Below are positions 44,751 through 54,131 of a DNA stretch of 64,000 nucleotides, piece after piece. A program made the position numbers and the translations under genes. Origin of the DNA: an uncultured Clostridia bacterium (lineage in GTDB: Bacteria; Bacillota; Clostridia; Christensenellales; UBA1242); the NCBI GenBank assembly GCA_934757865.1, contig CAKVLS010000001.1:62001-126000 (forward strand), read 5' to 3'. Position 1 is the stretch's first letter. Each line of letters starts with the position of its first letter. The notes under the pieces are model-generated. The model was not told where the DNA came from. It saw nothing but the letters and a program-made list of their open reading frames with translations, and made no database searches.

Positions 44751-47393
44751 ATGGCAGGTGCAAGATATATCCCTAAAAAGACCAAAGTAAAAATGGAGTT
44801 CGCAAAAGGTATCACTCTTAGTGATATCATGATGTTCTTCCTTATTGGTGGTGTCTTTGCGGGCTTATTACTAGCTAACTTCCCATACCATGTTTATATT
44901 GGTATTGCGTGGATAACTATTGGTGCAGCGATGTTCCTTAAGATTGAAGATGGCGTTAGACTATATGGTGCTATCGTCCTTATCTTTAGATTTATGGCTT
45001 TTAAGCGTAAATTTACTAAGAACACCGACCCATTAAGTAAGAAACCTTCTTCTATTGACCAAATTATGTCTTTTGAGAAGATTGACTCAGAAAAATACAT
45101 TGATTTTGGCACATACTATGGCCAAGTCCTAGAGGTTAGACCGGTTGAGTTTACTTTGCTTAACGAATACAAGCAAGACCAACTTGTTAGAACATTTTCT
45201 AACGCTCTATCAAGACTAACAGCTACCCAAACAGCTTCTATTGTCAAAATTAACAAAGCCATGATTTTTGATGACTATGTTCAATGCGAAGACAAAAAGT
45301 ATGACGATATAATGGAACTTCAATATGAAGGCGAAATGACCGAAGAAGAAGTTGAGGTTAGAGCTCCCGTATTTGAATCAAGAGTTTCAGTTATTGAAGA
45401 TTTTAACCGTGGTGATAACAAGGTTTACAAAGACTACTTTTATATAGTAGTTTATGATAAAGATAGAGAACAGCTTGAGACCACATGTACTGGTATGGTC
45501 AGTGCTATGGCTACAGGCGTTATGCCTATTCAAGCTAAGATACTTAAAGAAAAACAACTAATTGTATTCTTAAGATCAACTTATGGTAAAAACTTCGATG
45601 AAAGAGATCTAGAAAGTTTGCCCTTTAACAAATTCTTGGATTGGGCAAAGCCAGATAGCGTAGTATTTAAGGTTAACAAAACTATGATCAATGGTGAGCC
45701 ATATAGATCATTTGTAATTAGTGATTACCCACTTCAAGTTTATAATGCATGGGGTTATCCATTTTTCTCATTGCAAGGAACTAACGTAGTTATGAACTTA
45801 GTGCCGGTTACAAAAGCCGAGTCAGAGAAGAGAATAGATAAGGCTATCGTTGAGATGGAAGGCAAGATGGGTTACACAGCTAAGAGTAGTAAAGTGCTTG
45901 AAAATCAAACACATATTAAGACTCTAAAAGACCTATTGCAACAAATTAAAAATGGTGGTGAAACACTATATGACGTAAATATTCATATTTTGTGTGAAGA
46001 GGCTTCTAAAAAAGAGACTCGTGCTATTTTGAAACAGTATGGTTTTAAGTACTCAGAAATGTTTGGTAGACAAGTTGATGCTTTTGTGTCGAGAAGTATT
46101 TCTGAATTGGATACAGTTAAAGACTTTGTAAGAAATATACCATCTGGTACACTTGCAACCATGTTCCCATTCATATCGGGTGCACTTATGGACGAAAAAG
46201 GTTTCTACCTTGGCTATAACGAGTACCCAGTATTTGTTAACTTGTTCACTCGTAACAGCGAAAGAGTTAACAGTAACATGATGATTATAGGTAAGTCTGG
46301 TTCTGGTAAATCATTCGCAACTAAGACTTTGCTTACAAACCTAGCTGCGGATAACGCAAAAATATTCATACTTGACCCCGAGGACGAGTATTCTAAGATG
46401 GCTCATAACCTAAAAGGTAATGTCCTAGATGTAGGTTCTTCTATTTGCGGTCGTCTAAATCCTTTCCATATTATCACATCACTTGAATCAGATGAAGGTT
46501 CAGGTTCTGCATCAGATGACTATTCTAACCACTTGCAGTTCTTGGAGCAATTCTTTAGAGTTATTCTAGATGGTATTTCATCAGATGCGTTCGAAAGATT
46601 GAACTCTTTGATTATCGATACTTATAAAGCTAAAGGTATCGACTCAACAACAAAAGTTGCTAAATTAAAACCTGAAGAGTTCCCAATATTCGATGACTTG
46701 TATGCAGTTATCAAAGATAGACTTGCAACAGAAACAAACGAATACGCAATCAAAAACTTACAAGTTATTGAAACATATATTTCTAAGTTCGCAACTGGCG
46801 GTCGTAACAGTAACCTTTGGAACGGCCCAATGAGTATTGCAACAAAAGAAAACTTCATAACATTCTCATTCCGTTCTTTGCTAGCTAATGGTAACGAAAA
46901 TATCACAAACGCCCAAATGCTTTTGGTATTTAAGTACCTAAACAACGAAGTTATTAAAAACAAGGACTTCAACGATAAATACGCAACTAACCGTAAGATT
47001 ATAGTCGTAGTCGATGAGGCGCACGTTTTCATTAACCCAAAATACCCTGCAGCGCTAGACTTTATGTTGCAGATGGCAAAACGTATTCGTAAATACGGCG
47101 GAATGCAAATAGTTATTACACAGAACATCAAGGACTTTATCGGTTCTCCTGAGATTGAAAGACAATCAGCCGCTATTATCAACGCCTGCCAATATTCACT
47201 TATCATGTCACTAGCTCCTAACGATATGACCGACCTAGTTAGCCTATATCGTAACGCCGGTGGTATCAACGAGTCAGAGCAGGATAGTATAGTAACAGCC
47301 GGTGTTGGTCAAGGTTTCTTTATCACAAGCGCAACTTCAAGAACAACGCTAAAGGTAGAGCCAAACGAAACTGTAAAACAACTATTCTCATAA
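44751..47393 (+). CDS. virB4: T4SS assembly ATPase VirB4 with fused VirB3/PrgI-like N terminus
   Basis: VirB4 powers T4SS assembly and substrate transfer. The 880-residue product has Walker A GKSGSGKS (residues 514-521), Walker B VVVDEAHVF (D755/E756) and a TQNIKDFIGSPEIE motif near residue 795, all standard VirB4. The first roughly 75 residues carry two membrane helices (ITLSDIMMFFLIGGVFAGLLL and VYIGIAWITIGAAMFLKI) after a basic start, the topology of VirB3/PrgI, so the two components appear fused. Residues 100-450 form the VirB4 N-terminal domain. AGGAG precedes the ATG. It has its own promoter and terminator within the locus. Confidence 0.95.
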   Translation: MAGARYIPKKTKVKMEFAKGITLSDIMMFFLIGGVFAGLLLANFPYHVYIGIAWITIGAAMFLKIEDGVRLYGAIVLIFRFMAFKRKFTKNTDPLSKKPSSIDQIMSFEKIDSEKYIDFGTYYGQVLEVRPVEFTLLNEYKQDQLVRTFSNALSRLTATQTASIVKINKAMIFDDYVQCEDKKYDDIMELQYEGEMTEEEVEVRAPVFESRVSVIEDFNRGDNKVYKDYFYIVVYDKDREQLETTCTGMVSAMATGVMPIQAKILKEKQLIVFLRSTYGKNFDERDLESLPFNKFLDWAKPDSVVFKVNKTMINGEPYRSFVISDYPLQVYNAWGYPFFSLQGTNVVMNLVPVTKAESEKRIDKAIVEMEGKMGYTAKSSKVLENQTHIKTLKDLLQQIKNGGETLYDVNIHILCEEASKKETRAILKQYGFKYSEMFGRQVDAFVSRSISELDTVKDFVRNIPSGTLATMFPFISGALMDEKGFYLGYNEYPVFVNLFTRNSERVNSNMMIIGKSGSGKSFATKTLLTNLAADNAKIFILDPEDEYSKMAHNLKGNVLDVGSSICGRLNPFHIITSLESDEGSGSASDDYSNHLQFLEQFFRVILDGISSDAFERLNSLIIDTYKAKGIDSTTKVAKLKPEEFPIFDDLYAVIKDRLATETNEYAIKNLQVIETYISKFATGGRNSNLWNGPMSIATKENFITFSFRSLLANGNENITNAQMLLVFKYLNNEVIKNKDFNDKYATNRKIIVVVDEAHVFINPKYPAALDFMLQMAKRIRKYGGMQIVITQNIKDFIGSPEIERQSAAIINACQYSLIMSLAPNDMTDLVSLYRNAGGINESEQDSIVTAGVGQGFFITSATSRTTLKVEPNETVKQLFS

Positions 47394-47400
47394 AAAAATA

Positions 47401-47428
47401 GCAATAGGTAGTTACCTATTGCATTTTT
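47401..47428 (+). terminator. Intrinsic terminator after virB4
   Basis: GCAATAGGT and ACCTATTGC are perfect complements around AGTT, followed by ATTTTTT. The 3' arm overlaps the -35 of the next promoter. Confidence 0.9.
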
Positions 47429-47447
47429 TATCAAAATATGATATAAT
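47419..47447 (+). promoter_or_regulatory. Promoter of the 1092-aa protein gene
   Basis: TTGCAT (47419-47424) and a perfect TATAAT (47442-47447) are 17 bases apart, with a TG one base before the -10. The -35 is embedded in the virB4 terminator stem. Confidence 0.65.
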
Positions 47448-47480
47448 ACCCACAACAAAAAACAAGGGAGGAATTGTTTG

Positions 47481-50400
47481 ATGGCTAAAAATAAAATTAG
47501 ATTAAATAAAAAAGAAGTCATAGCTGTTTTGAATACTTTAGACCTTTCTAAAGATTTTAGAGGTACAGGAATGACTAGACAAGATTTGCAAACTTTTAGA
47601 GATTCGTATCTTGTTAAATTAAATCATGAATGTCCTGATGAAGCTTCTGAAAGAGTTGTTATAGATGAATTGATTGGGAAACTAGGTGGAATTTTCCATC
47701 AAGATATTGCTCAAATAGATTTGAGAATTGCCAATTATCCTTATCAAAGAGGCAAATTAAGTATTGAGTTGCAACAAGCTCAAGCTCTAAAAAAACTATT
47801 TGACGAATCTCGTCAAGCATATGTGGATAGAGAGTCTGGGGCTGCAAAAAAAGCAACCGCTGATAAATTGGACTTAGACAAAAATATAGCTAAAGAGACT
47901 TCAGAGATTGGGGTTACTTCGACTGCTAAGTCTAATAATGATGAAGAAATTGCAAGACTAAATGAGAGAAAGAAAGAACTAGAATCAAAGCTTGATGCAG
48001 CAAAAGCTATTGATAAACAAAAATTCTACATTGATAGATATCAAAAAGAATATCTTGGAACCCTTAATTTCTTTGGCAAAATCGCCTTTGGATTAAAAGG
48101 TGCCACAGATAAAGCTAGTGAGATTGAAAGATATGTAGCTCAATGTGTTGCCGCAGAAAATAATGTAGAATTAAATGCTGATGGTAAAGTAACCCCTGTA
48201 GAAAATCCACATATTTTATGCCCATATGGCGAAGAGAGAACTACTGCAACAGGTATTACTGAGAGAGCTCCATACGGAGTTGTTGCACAACAAATAGAAG
48301 ATGAAATTTTAGCTGTTCAAGCACAAATTGATTCATATAAAAGTGCAAATGCAGAAAAAGACATTTCAATTGCTGATATGAACAAAAGAATTGAACAACT
48401 AGAAGTAGCTTCAAAAAGTTGTCAATCAATTATAGATGTATACAATGAAACTTTAGATAAATATACTCGTAATGCGTTTGCATTTGCAAGCAAAGGCGAT
48501 TCTTTGAATGCTTCTTTGTCTACATTGCCTAATGGAACAGTTGATTTACTAACTGCAAGAATTCAAGCCACTGAATACATCCTTAACAATTATCTTGATG
48601 ATGCTAATCCTTTAGAGCAATTAGCTTTTACAGGATATCTAAAATCATTAAGAGAAAAACAATCTTTTGCACTTAAATTTAAGACAGATGCCGATGCTAG
48701 ACTTCAAGATATTATCAAAAATGATCTAGAATTAAACATAGAAGGAAATAATGTTGAATTAGCTTTTGAGCATTATGTACTAGCTAGTCTAGGAAGAGAT
48801 AGAAATATAGAAGAAAGAAATAAGGCTATCAACAAATATTTTGGTAAATATATAGCTGGTATAGAAACAAAAGTAAAAGCTATTGAACTAAAATATGTAA
48901 TAGCTTCTAATACATTTGATTATTATTTAGTTTCTAAACTAGAGTCAGAGTATAAAGGTGTAAATTATCAAGCTCAAGCTCCAGCAGTAGAGAATGCAGT
49001 TCAAAATAATATCCAAATTCTTAACGAAAGAGCTAGAAAACTTTCTCAAGAAAAAACTCTAACTGGTGAAATAAATTTACATCCTAACGATCAATTACAA
49101 ATATATACTACAAATCCTATTACAGCTAGATACATTGCTTTAACAATGGAAAGAGAAAGACTTCTTGCTAGAAAGAAGTTGGGAGTTACTTTAACAGCAG
49201 ATGAGAAGACATATTTAGCATGTTTATCATCTAAGATAACTGAGGTTGTTGAAACTGCTAAAACTATCGGTGCAATAATGGATATTGCAAACGCTTCTCA
49301 AGTAGCTGTAGAAACAATGCTAGAAAAAGAAATCCCTGGCTATGATAAAGTTGTAGAGTTTGCAAAACTTCAAGGTTTGAGTTTATCTAAAGAAGATGAT
49401 AGAAGAGCCTTAATGGATAAACAACAAGAATTTAGAGCATCAGTAATTCTATCAAGCATGGATGTTAGCGATATTGAAAGATATGCACAATTTGTAGGTG
49501 CAGATATATCTACTTATGATGCAAGACAAAAATTTCTTGCTGAAAATAGAACGTCAATAGTTAACTATGCTGTAAATAATGAACCACTTATACATAGCTC
49601 AATAGCAGCATACGAAAAAGATTTGAGTACAGCTGCTGGTAGAAGAAACCTAGAAAGTGATCCTCAAAAAGTTGCCGAAATATATGAAGCTTATGGCAAA
49701 AATATAAGCGTAAAATATGAAGATGGTAAACTTTTAATAGCATCAAAAACTCCATCTGCAGATGGAAAGAGTTATATAATTGGAGAATATGTAGAAACTT
49801 CTGCAGATAAGTTGTTACAATATGATTTACTTAAATCTACAGGTATGATCTTAGATATTGAAGAAGAGAAAAGAGGTCAATACCAAGAAGTAGATCGTAA
49901 AGTCCCAGCAATCTCTAATGTTGTAGAAGCAAGACAAAAATATATATATGTACAAGCAGAGGGTAATGATTTAGGTCTTTTGGGCGAGGCATCATCATAT
50001 ACAACAATGACTGGCGAATATGATTTTGAAGTTGCAAAAGCAGAGTTGAATAAGAAATTTATTGACGGGTCTTTACTAAAAGTAGCAAAGAGTACACTTG
50101 CATCAAGTGCAACTCCTCTAAGTGCTGCGACTGTTAACAGAGCTTTGTTTGACGAGTATACTAATTCATATAGAAAAATACTTCTTGAATATAGAGAGAA
50201 AAATAAAGTAATAAGAAATAGCTTAGAAAGAGATGATGTTGAGGCTCCAGTTTCTACAAGACCAGATGGACACATTGAGAGAGCTCCTCAATATGACGAA
50301 AGAATCGAGGAAAGTGAAACTCCTATGGGAGTCTATGGCGGTGGTCGTAGAGGCAAAATTGTTGATAGTGTAGTATCAAAGATGGAAGCTATAACTGATG

Positions 50401-50759
50401 CCAGAACTGCTTTTGAAGACGCAGATCCAGAAGCTATGGAAATATACGATCAAGCTTTGGCAACAGCTGTAGTTGATATGCTAGGTACTCTAGATAGTGT
50501 AATAGTTAGTGATAAGACAAGAACTCCTGCAGAAAATATTGAAATATTGAATTCAGTAATACAAAAGAAACTTGAAACTAGAAAACTAGCAAATGGTTTA
50601 ACATACAATTCTGCTGATTATGCTATAGCTCTAGACGAAGAAGGAAATTATAGTGTAACAGCTGGATATAATGTTTATTCTATAGCAGAAGATAGAACTG
50701 TTACTATCAATCAAAGAGAAGCTGTTCAAACCGTTCCTGAGACTGATCCAGTAGTTTAG
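47481..50759 (+). CDS. Large coiled-coil protein of unknown function, T4SS-linked
   Basis: The ATG at 47481 follows a GGGAGG site. The 1092-residue product has no signal peptide and no membrane helix. Residues about 105-330 are predicted coiled coil by eye (DEEIARLNERKKELESKLDA, and a second heptad-like block after AEKDISIADMNKRIEQLE). The remainder is helical and Ala/Glu/Lys-rich, with an acidic, disordered stretch at about 920-960 (RPDGHIERAPQYDERIEESE) and a short folded C-terminal end. I recognise no family. Asn codons lean heavily to AAT compared with the AAC-rich virB4 upstream, so composition may differ. An 83-aa gene starts 10 bases after its stop, suggesting a two-gene operon. Candidate T4SS cytosolic component or substrate (inference). 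Confidence 0.85.
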   Translation: MAKNKIRLNKKEVIAVLNTLDLSKDFRGTGMTRQDLQTFRDSYLVKLNHECPDEASERVVIDELIGKLGGIFHQDIAQIDLRIANYPYQRGKLSIELQQAQALKKLFDESRQAYVDRESGAAKKATADKLDLDKNIAKETSEIGVTSTAKSNNDEEIARLNERKKELESKLDAAKAIDKQKFYIDRYQKEYLGTLNFFGKIAFGLKGATDKASEIERYVAQCVAAENNVELNADGKVTPVENPHILCPYGEERTTATGITERAPYGVVAQQIEDEILAVQAQIDSYKSANAEKDISIADMNKRIEQLEVASKSCQSIIDVYNETLDKYTRNAFAFASKGDSLNASLSTLPNGTVDLLTARIQATEYILNNYLDDANPLEQLAFTGYLKSLREKQSFALKFKTDADARLQDIIKNDLELNIEGNNVELAFEHYVLASLGRDRNIEERNKAINKYFGKYIAGIETKVKAIELKYVIASNTFDYYLVSKLESEYKGVNYQAQAPAVENAVQNNIQILNERARKLSQEKTLTGEINLHPNDQLQIYTTNPITARYIALTMERERLLARKKLGVTLTADEKTYLACLSSKITEVVETAKTIGAIMDIANASQVAVETMLEKEIPGYDKVVEFAKLQGLSLSKEDDRRALMDKQQEFRASVILSSMDVSDIERYAQFVGADISTYDARQKFLAENRTSIVNYAVNNEPLIHSSIAAYEKDLSTAAGRRNLESDPQKVAEIYEAYGKNISVKYEDGKLLIASKTPSADGKSYIIGEYVETSADKLLQYDLLKSTGMILDIEEEKRGQYQEVDRKVPAISNVVEARQKYIYVQAEGNDLGLLGEASSYTTMTGEYDFEVAKAELNKKFIDGSLLKVAKSTLASSATPLSAATVNRALFDEYTNSYRKILLEYREKNKVIRNSLERDDVEAPVSTRPDGHIERAPQYDERIEESETPMGVYGGGRRGKIVDSVVSKMEAITDARTAFEDADPEAMEIYDQALATAVVDMLGTLDSVIVSDKTRTPAENIEILNSVIQKKLETRKLANGLTYNSADYAIALDEEGNYSVTAGYNVYSIAEDRTVTINQREAVQTVPETDPVV

Positions 50760-50769
50760 GAGGTTTAAG

Positions 50770-51021
50770 ATGTCAAAAGAAGTAAATATAACTCCATGGT
50801 TTAAGGTTATTAAGTCAGTGCTTTTGTTTAAGGACTACAATACTAGAGAAGAGGTATTGAAAGTCGCTCAAACAATGGCTAGACAAGCAAGAGACAATGA
50901 TAAATTTTCGGACGCAACTGCTAAAGTTTATCTAGAAGCTTTTGAAAAGATTCAACATTTGACTTTTGAGCAAATGATGGCTCTAAAAGAAATCTTAAAA
51001 CCTATTGATATGGGTGAATAA
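50770..51021 (+). CDS. Small protein of unknown function downstream of the coiled-coil protein
   Basis: The 83-residue product is soluble, mainly helical, without signal or membrane segment. It begins MSKEVNITPWFKVIKSVLLFK and ends with a helical segment (FEQMMALKEILKP). A TAGGAGGTTTAAG ribosome binding site overlaps the end of the preceding gene, so the two are co-translated closely. Small acidic/helical proteins encoded immediately after a large cytosolic protein are often chaperones or adaptors, but nothing in the sequence proves this. Followed by a bidirectional terminator. Confidence 0.8.
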   Translation: MSKEVNITPWFKVIKSVLLFKDYNTREEVLKVAQTMARQARDNDKFSDATAKVYLEAFEKIQHLTFEQMMALKEILKPIDMGE

Positions 51022-51028
51022 AATAAAA

Positions 51029-51058
51029 AAGAGTTACAGAAATAGTAACTCTTTTTTT
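51029..51058. terminator. Bidirectional terminator between the T4SS locus and fba
   Basis: GAGTTAC (51031-51037) and GTAACTC (51045-51051) form a stem flanked by AAAAAA on the left and seven T on the right, serving the plus-strand operon and the minus-strand fba. Confidence 0.9.
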
Positions 51059-51071
51059 TAAGCCTATTTAA

Positions 51072-51989
51072 TTATTTAGCTTTGTTCTTTGATCCAAAGT
51101 AAGCCATCTTGCTCATAACTGTTTGTTTAACAGCTTCGATACCTTTTGTTTGATACTTTCTTGGGTCAATGTTCTCTGGATGCTCTTTCATATACTCAAG
51201 TATTGCTGTTGTGTAAGCTAGTCTTAAGTCTGTATCTACATTGATTTTGCAGATGTGCATCTTTGCTGCTTTTGCTAGCATTTTTTCTGGCATACCTTTT
51301 GCACCTTTTATAGCTCCGCCAAGGCTGATATATTTAGCAACTACATCTTGGTCTAGGCTGCTTGAACCATGAAGTACAAGTGGTGTATCTGGGATAAGTT
51401 TTTGAATCTTCTTTAATATATCATATTTAAGTTTAGCTTCTCCAGTAAACTTGTATGCACCGTGGCTAGTACCGATTGCAATAGCTAGGCTATCAGTACC
51501 TGTTTTCTTAACGAAATCTAGTGCTTGGTCTGGGTCAGTGTAGCAGCTATCTTTTTCTGATACATTAACATGCTCCTCAATGCCACTTAGTTTGCCAAGT
51601 TCTGACTCAACAAAAACACCTTTTTTGTGAGCATACTTAACAACTTCTTTTGTAATTTTTACATTTTCTTCATAAGGCTTGCTTGATGCGTCTATCATAA
51701 CAGAATCGCAACCAATATCAATAGCAGTCTTAACTAGTTCTAGACTATCGCCATGGTCTAGGTGGAAGAATATTGGATATTTAGCTTCCTTTCTAGCTAC
51801 GGCAACAAGTGCTTTTAGGTACTCAGGACCTGCGTACTCGATTGCACCTTTGCTCATTTGTGCAATAACTGGTGATTTGCACTCGTTAGCTGCATAAATG
51901 ATGCCCTTTAGAATTTCCATATTGCAAAAATTAAATGCGCCAACAGCATAATTTTTTTCTAGTGCTGGCTTCAAAATGTTTTCTTTCAT
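51072..51989 (-). CDS. fba: Class II fructose-bisphosphate aldolase
   Basis: This zinc enzyme cleaves fructose 1,6-bisphosphate to DHAP and glyceraldehyde 3-phosphate. The frame is open to 52058, but the ATG at 51989 has a GAGGAGT site just upstream and is chosen (305 residues). Visible features are GAFNFCNMEILKGI, the HLDHGDS motif with catalytic D78 and metal ligand H79, DASSKPYEENV, VESELGKLSG, the IAIGTSHGAYK strand with H176, and LVLHGSSSL with H207. The NVDTDLRLA phosphate-binding segment is near the C terminus. It is transcribed away from the GT2-M29-gap run, with a shared 121-base divergent region, so glycolytic fba and gap flank that segment. Confidence 0.97.
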   Translation of the reverse strand: MKENILKPALEKNYAVGAFNFCNMEILKGIIYAANECKSPVIAQMSKGAIEYAGPEYLKALVAVARKEAKYPIFFHLDHGDSLELVKTAIDIGCDSVMIDASSKPYEENVKITKEVVKYAHKKGVFVESELGKLSGIEEHVNVSEKDSCYTDPDQALDFVKKTGTDSLAIAIGTSHGAYKFTGEAKLKYDILKKIQKLIPDTPLVLHGSSSLDQDVVAKYISLGGAIKGAKGMPEKMLAKAAKMHICKINVDTDLRLAYTTAILEYMKEHPENIDPRKYQTKGIEAVKQTVMSKMAYFGSKNKAK

Positions 51990-52110
51990 TTTTTTTACTC
52001 CTCGTACAATATTATATATGTTTTTATAATTTTTAACTAGCAAATTAAAGCAAATCATTTTTATTTTTTTAATATTTGTATTATAATATAAGCAGAATTG
52101 GAGAAAAAGT

Positions 52111-52977
52111 ATGAAACTAACTTATGTTTTCCCTGTAATCGGGCTAAAAACCGACATCAAAACATTTTTTAATGAACTTAGCAAAACTAAGTTTTTCAAA
52201 AAGTATGAAGAGGATTATGAGTTATTTTTTGTCGCAGACAGCGCTAACAAAGATGTAATTGCCAGTGCTAAAAATATGATTAAGACAAATAAGAGCATCA
52301 AACTTCTTGAGCTTGAAAATGTTTTTAATTATGGAGTAGCTGTTAGATATTGCGTGCCATACATTAAGGGCGATGTTACACTACTTGGCGATGTGTCTTA
52401 TGATGATAACGCAACAGTTTTTGAGGACATGATGCAAAAGCACAAAGAGGGTGCAAACATTGTCCACGTAAAAGAGAAAAAATATGGTTTCAAGGCGTTT
52501 GTTGATAAATGCGTTGGTGCCGTTTATAACATGTTTACCAAACTATTTACAAGCAAAGAAGATGACAGAGGTCTTTTGTCAATAGGACTTTTGGACAAAC
52601 TTGTCACTGATGTTTTGGGAGAGATTCCGGAGAAGTCAAACTTCCTTCGCAACTGCAAAAGTTTGGAAGGAGTAGAGGTAGCTAGCGTTGAGATAGAACC
52701 TACTCCAAAGAAGTATAAGCCAGACTATTTTATGAGTACACCTAGCCTTATTTCTAGCATAGTTATGTTTGCAATATTTGTGCTATCTATAGGCTCAATA
52801 GTTGTAGTCAATGTAGTTAAGGCAAAAGAACTTTTATTTATAAATTTAATTCTTATATTTGTATTATTTGTTAGCCTATTGTCAATATTTATATTGCTAA
52901 ACAAGCATATATTAGATATTAGAAACGACAATTATGCGGGCAAAAACAGCGTAGTTGGGAAATTCAATATCAAATAA
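52111..52977 (+). CDS. GT2-like (dolichol-phosphate-mannose synthase type) membrane protein, degenerate
   Basis: The first 200 of 288 residues look like a GT-A glycosyltransferase family 2 domain. There is an N-terminal YVFPVIGLKTDIKTFFNEL strand-helix, an ELFFVADSANKD strand, GVAVRYCVPYIKGDVTLLGD with D-x-S-Y-D-D where family members have the DxD-type motif, and a DDRGLLSIGLLDKLV helix. Two C-terminal membrane helices (about 211-232 and 241-263) match the DPMS/GtrB arrangement. The nucleotide-sugar and metal-binding residues look altered, so catalysis is uncertain. A GGAG site precedes the ATG. It is 10 bases upstream of the aminopeptidase gene. Role unknown; a lipid-linked sugar donor for a YfhO-type enzyme is a speculative link. 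Confidence 0.65.
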   Translation: MKLTYVFPVIGLKTDIKTFFNELSKTKFFKKYEEDYELFFVADSANKDVIASAKNMIKTNKSIKLLELENVFNYGVAVRYCVPYIKGDVTLLGDVSYDDNATVFEDMMQKHKEGANIVHVKEKKYGFKAFVDKCVGAVYNMFTKLFTSKEDDRGLLSIGLLDKLVTDVLGEIPEKSNFLRNCKSLEGVEVASVEIEPTPKKYKPDYFMSTPSLISSIVMFAIFVLSIGSIVVVNVVKAKELLFINLILIFVLFVSLLSIFILLNKHILDIRNDNYAGKNSVVGKFNIK

Positions 52978-52987
52978 AGGAGAATAA

Positions 52988-54106
52988 ATGTTAGATAGTA
53001 GATTAAAAGTTTTGGCAGAAAAATTGGTGAAATATAGTTGCTCACTTCAAAAAGGCGAAAAGATTTTGATTGAGGCAAGCAACAGAGTAGACGAAAATTT
53101 CTTAGCCGAAATAGTAAAAAATGTTTATAGCGTAGGCGGTATGCCTTTTGTAAAAATTTACTCTGGAGTTGTTGGTAGAGCTATGGCTATGGGTACAACT
53201 AAAGAGCGTGAAGAAGCAAAATGTAAATACGACTACCCACAAATGGAAGATATGGACGCTTATATTAGTATAGGTGTCGGCAATAGTTTTGAGTATTCAG
53301 ATGTTCCTAAAGAGCGTCTTGACTATATCAGTAAGTACTACACAGTACCAGTTCATTTTGATAGCAGAGTATGTAGGACCAAATGGGTAATACTTCTATT
53401 CCCATCACCACTATACGCTCAGCAAGCCAAGATGAGCACTGAGGCGTTTGAAGACTTTTATCTAAAAGTTTGTACGCTTGATTATGCTAAGATGGATGAG
53501 GCTATGGAGCCACTAGCTGAACTTATGCGCAAGACTGACAAAGTTCACATTATTGGCAAAAACACAGACTTAACATTTTCTATCAAGGGTATAGGCGCCG
53601 TAAAATGCTCTGGGAAGTGCAATATACCTGATGGCGAAGTATATTCAGCCCCAGTCAAGAACTCCGTAAACGGCACTATTGAATACAATATTCCAGTGCT
53701 TTCTAGTAACGGAGTTGAACACAATAATATCAATCTTACTTTCAAAGATGGTAAGATTGTCAAAGCAACTTCTAATAGCAAAGAGGATATAAACAAAATC
53801 TTTGATATAGACGAAGGCGCTAGATATGTTGGCGAGTTTGCGATAGGAGTTAATCCTTTTGTGGATAGACCAATGATGAATATTTTGTATGATGAAAAGA
53901 TCAAAGGATCATTCCATTTTACACCAGGCAGTTGCTATGACGACTGTAACAATGGTAATAAGTCTGCAATACATTGGGATCTTATTCAAATACAGACAGA
54001 AGAGTATGGCGGAGGCGAAATATACTTTGATGATGTATTGATTAGAAAAAATGGCAGGTTTGTTATAGATGAGCTTATGGGGCTAAACCCAGAAAACTTA
54101 ATTTAA
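52988..54106 (+). CDS. M29-family metallo-aminopeptidase
   Basis: Members of peptidase family M29 (aminopeptidase T/AmpS type) release N-terminal residues from peptides in the cytosol. The 372-residue product has the family's metal ligands in order: the glutamate in NIPDGEVYSAP, the glutamate in YVGEFAIGVNP, the histidines in GSFHFTPG and SAIHWD, and the aspartate in IHWDLI, with IYFDDVLI near the end. The N-terminal KGEKILIEA strand is also typical. AAAGGAG precedes the ATG. It lies between a GT2-like gene and gap in one run of genes, an unusual grouping with glycolysis. Confidence 0.95.
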   Translation: MLDSRLKVLAEKLVKYSCSLQKGEKILIEASNRVDENFLAEIVKNVYSVGGMPFVKIYSGVVGRAMAMGTTKEREEAKCKYDYPQMEDMDAYISIGVGNSFEYSDVPKERLDYISKYYTVPVHFDSRVCRTKWVILLFPSPLYAQQAKMSTEAFEDFYLKVCTLDYAKMDEAMEPLAELMRKTDKVHIIGKNTDLTFSIKGIGAVKCSGKCNIPDGEVYSAPVKNSVNGTIEYNIPVLSSNGVEHNNINLTFKDGKIVKATSNSKEDINKIFDIDEGARYVGEFAIGVNPFVDRPMMNILYDEKIKGSFHFTPGSCYDDCNNGNKSAIHWDLIQIQTEEYGGGEIYFDDVLIRKNGRFVIDELMGLNPENLI

Positions 54107-54131
54107 TTTTTTATAAGGGAGAAAAATTTTT

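Noticed and set aside
33586..51021. Integrative conjugative element boundaries
   Set aside because: I looked for an integrase, relaxase, tRNA-based attachment site or flanking direct repeats and saw none, so no element ends are annotated.
51990..52058. Upstream start at 52058 for fba
   Set aside because: It would add an Asn/Ile-rich extension unlike the family; the ATG at 51989 has a GAGGAG-type site and the expected N terminus.
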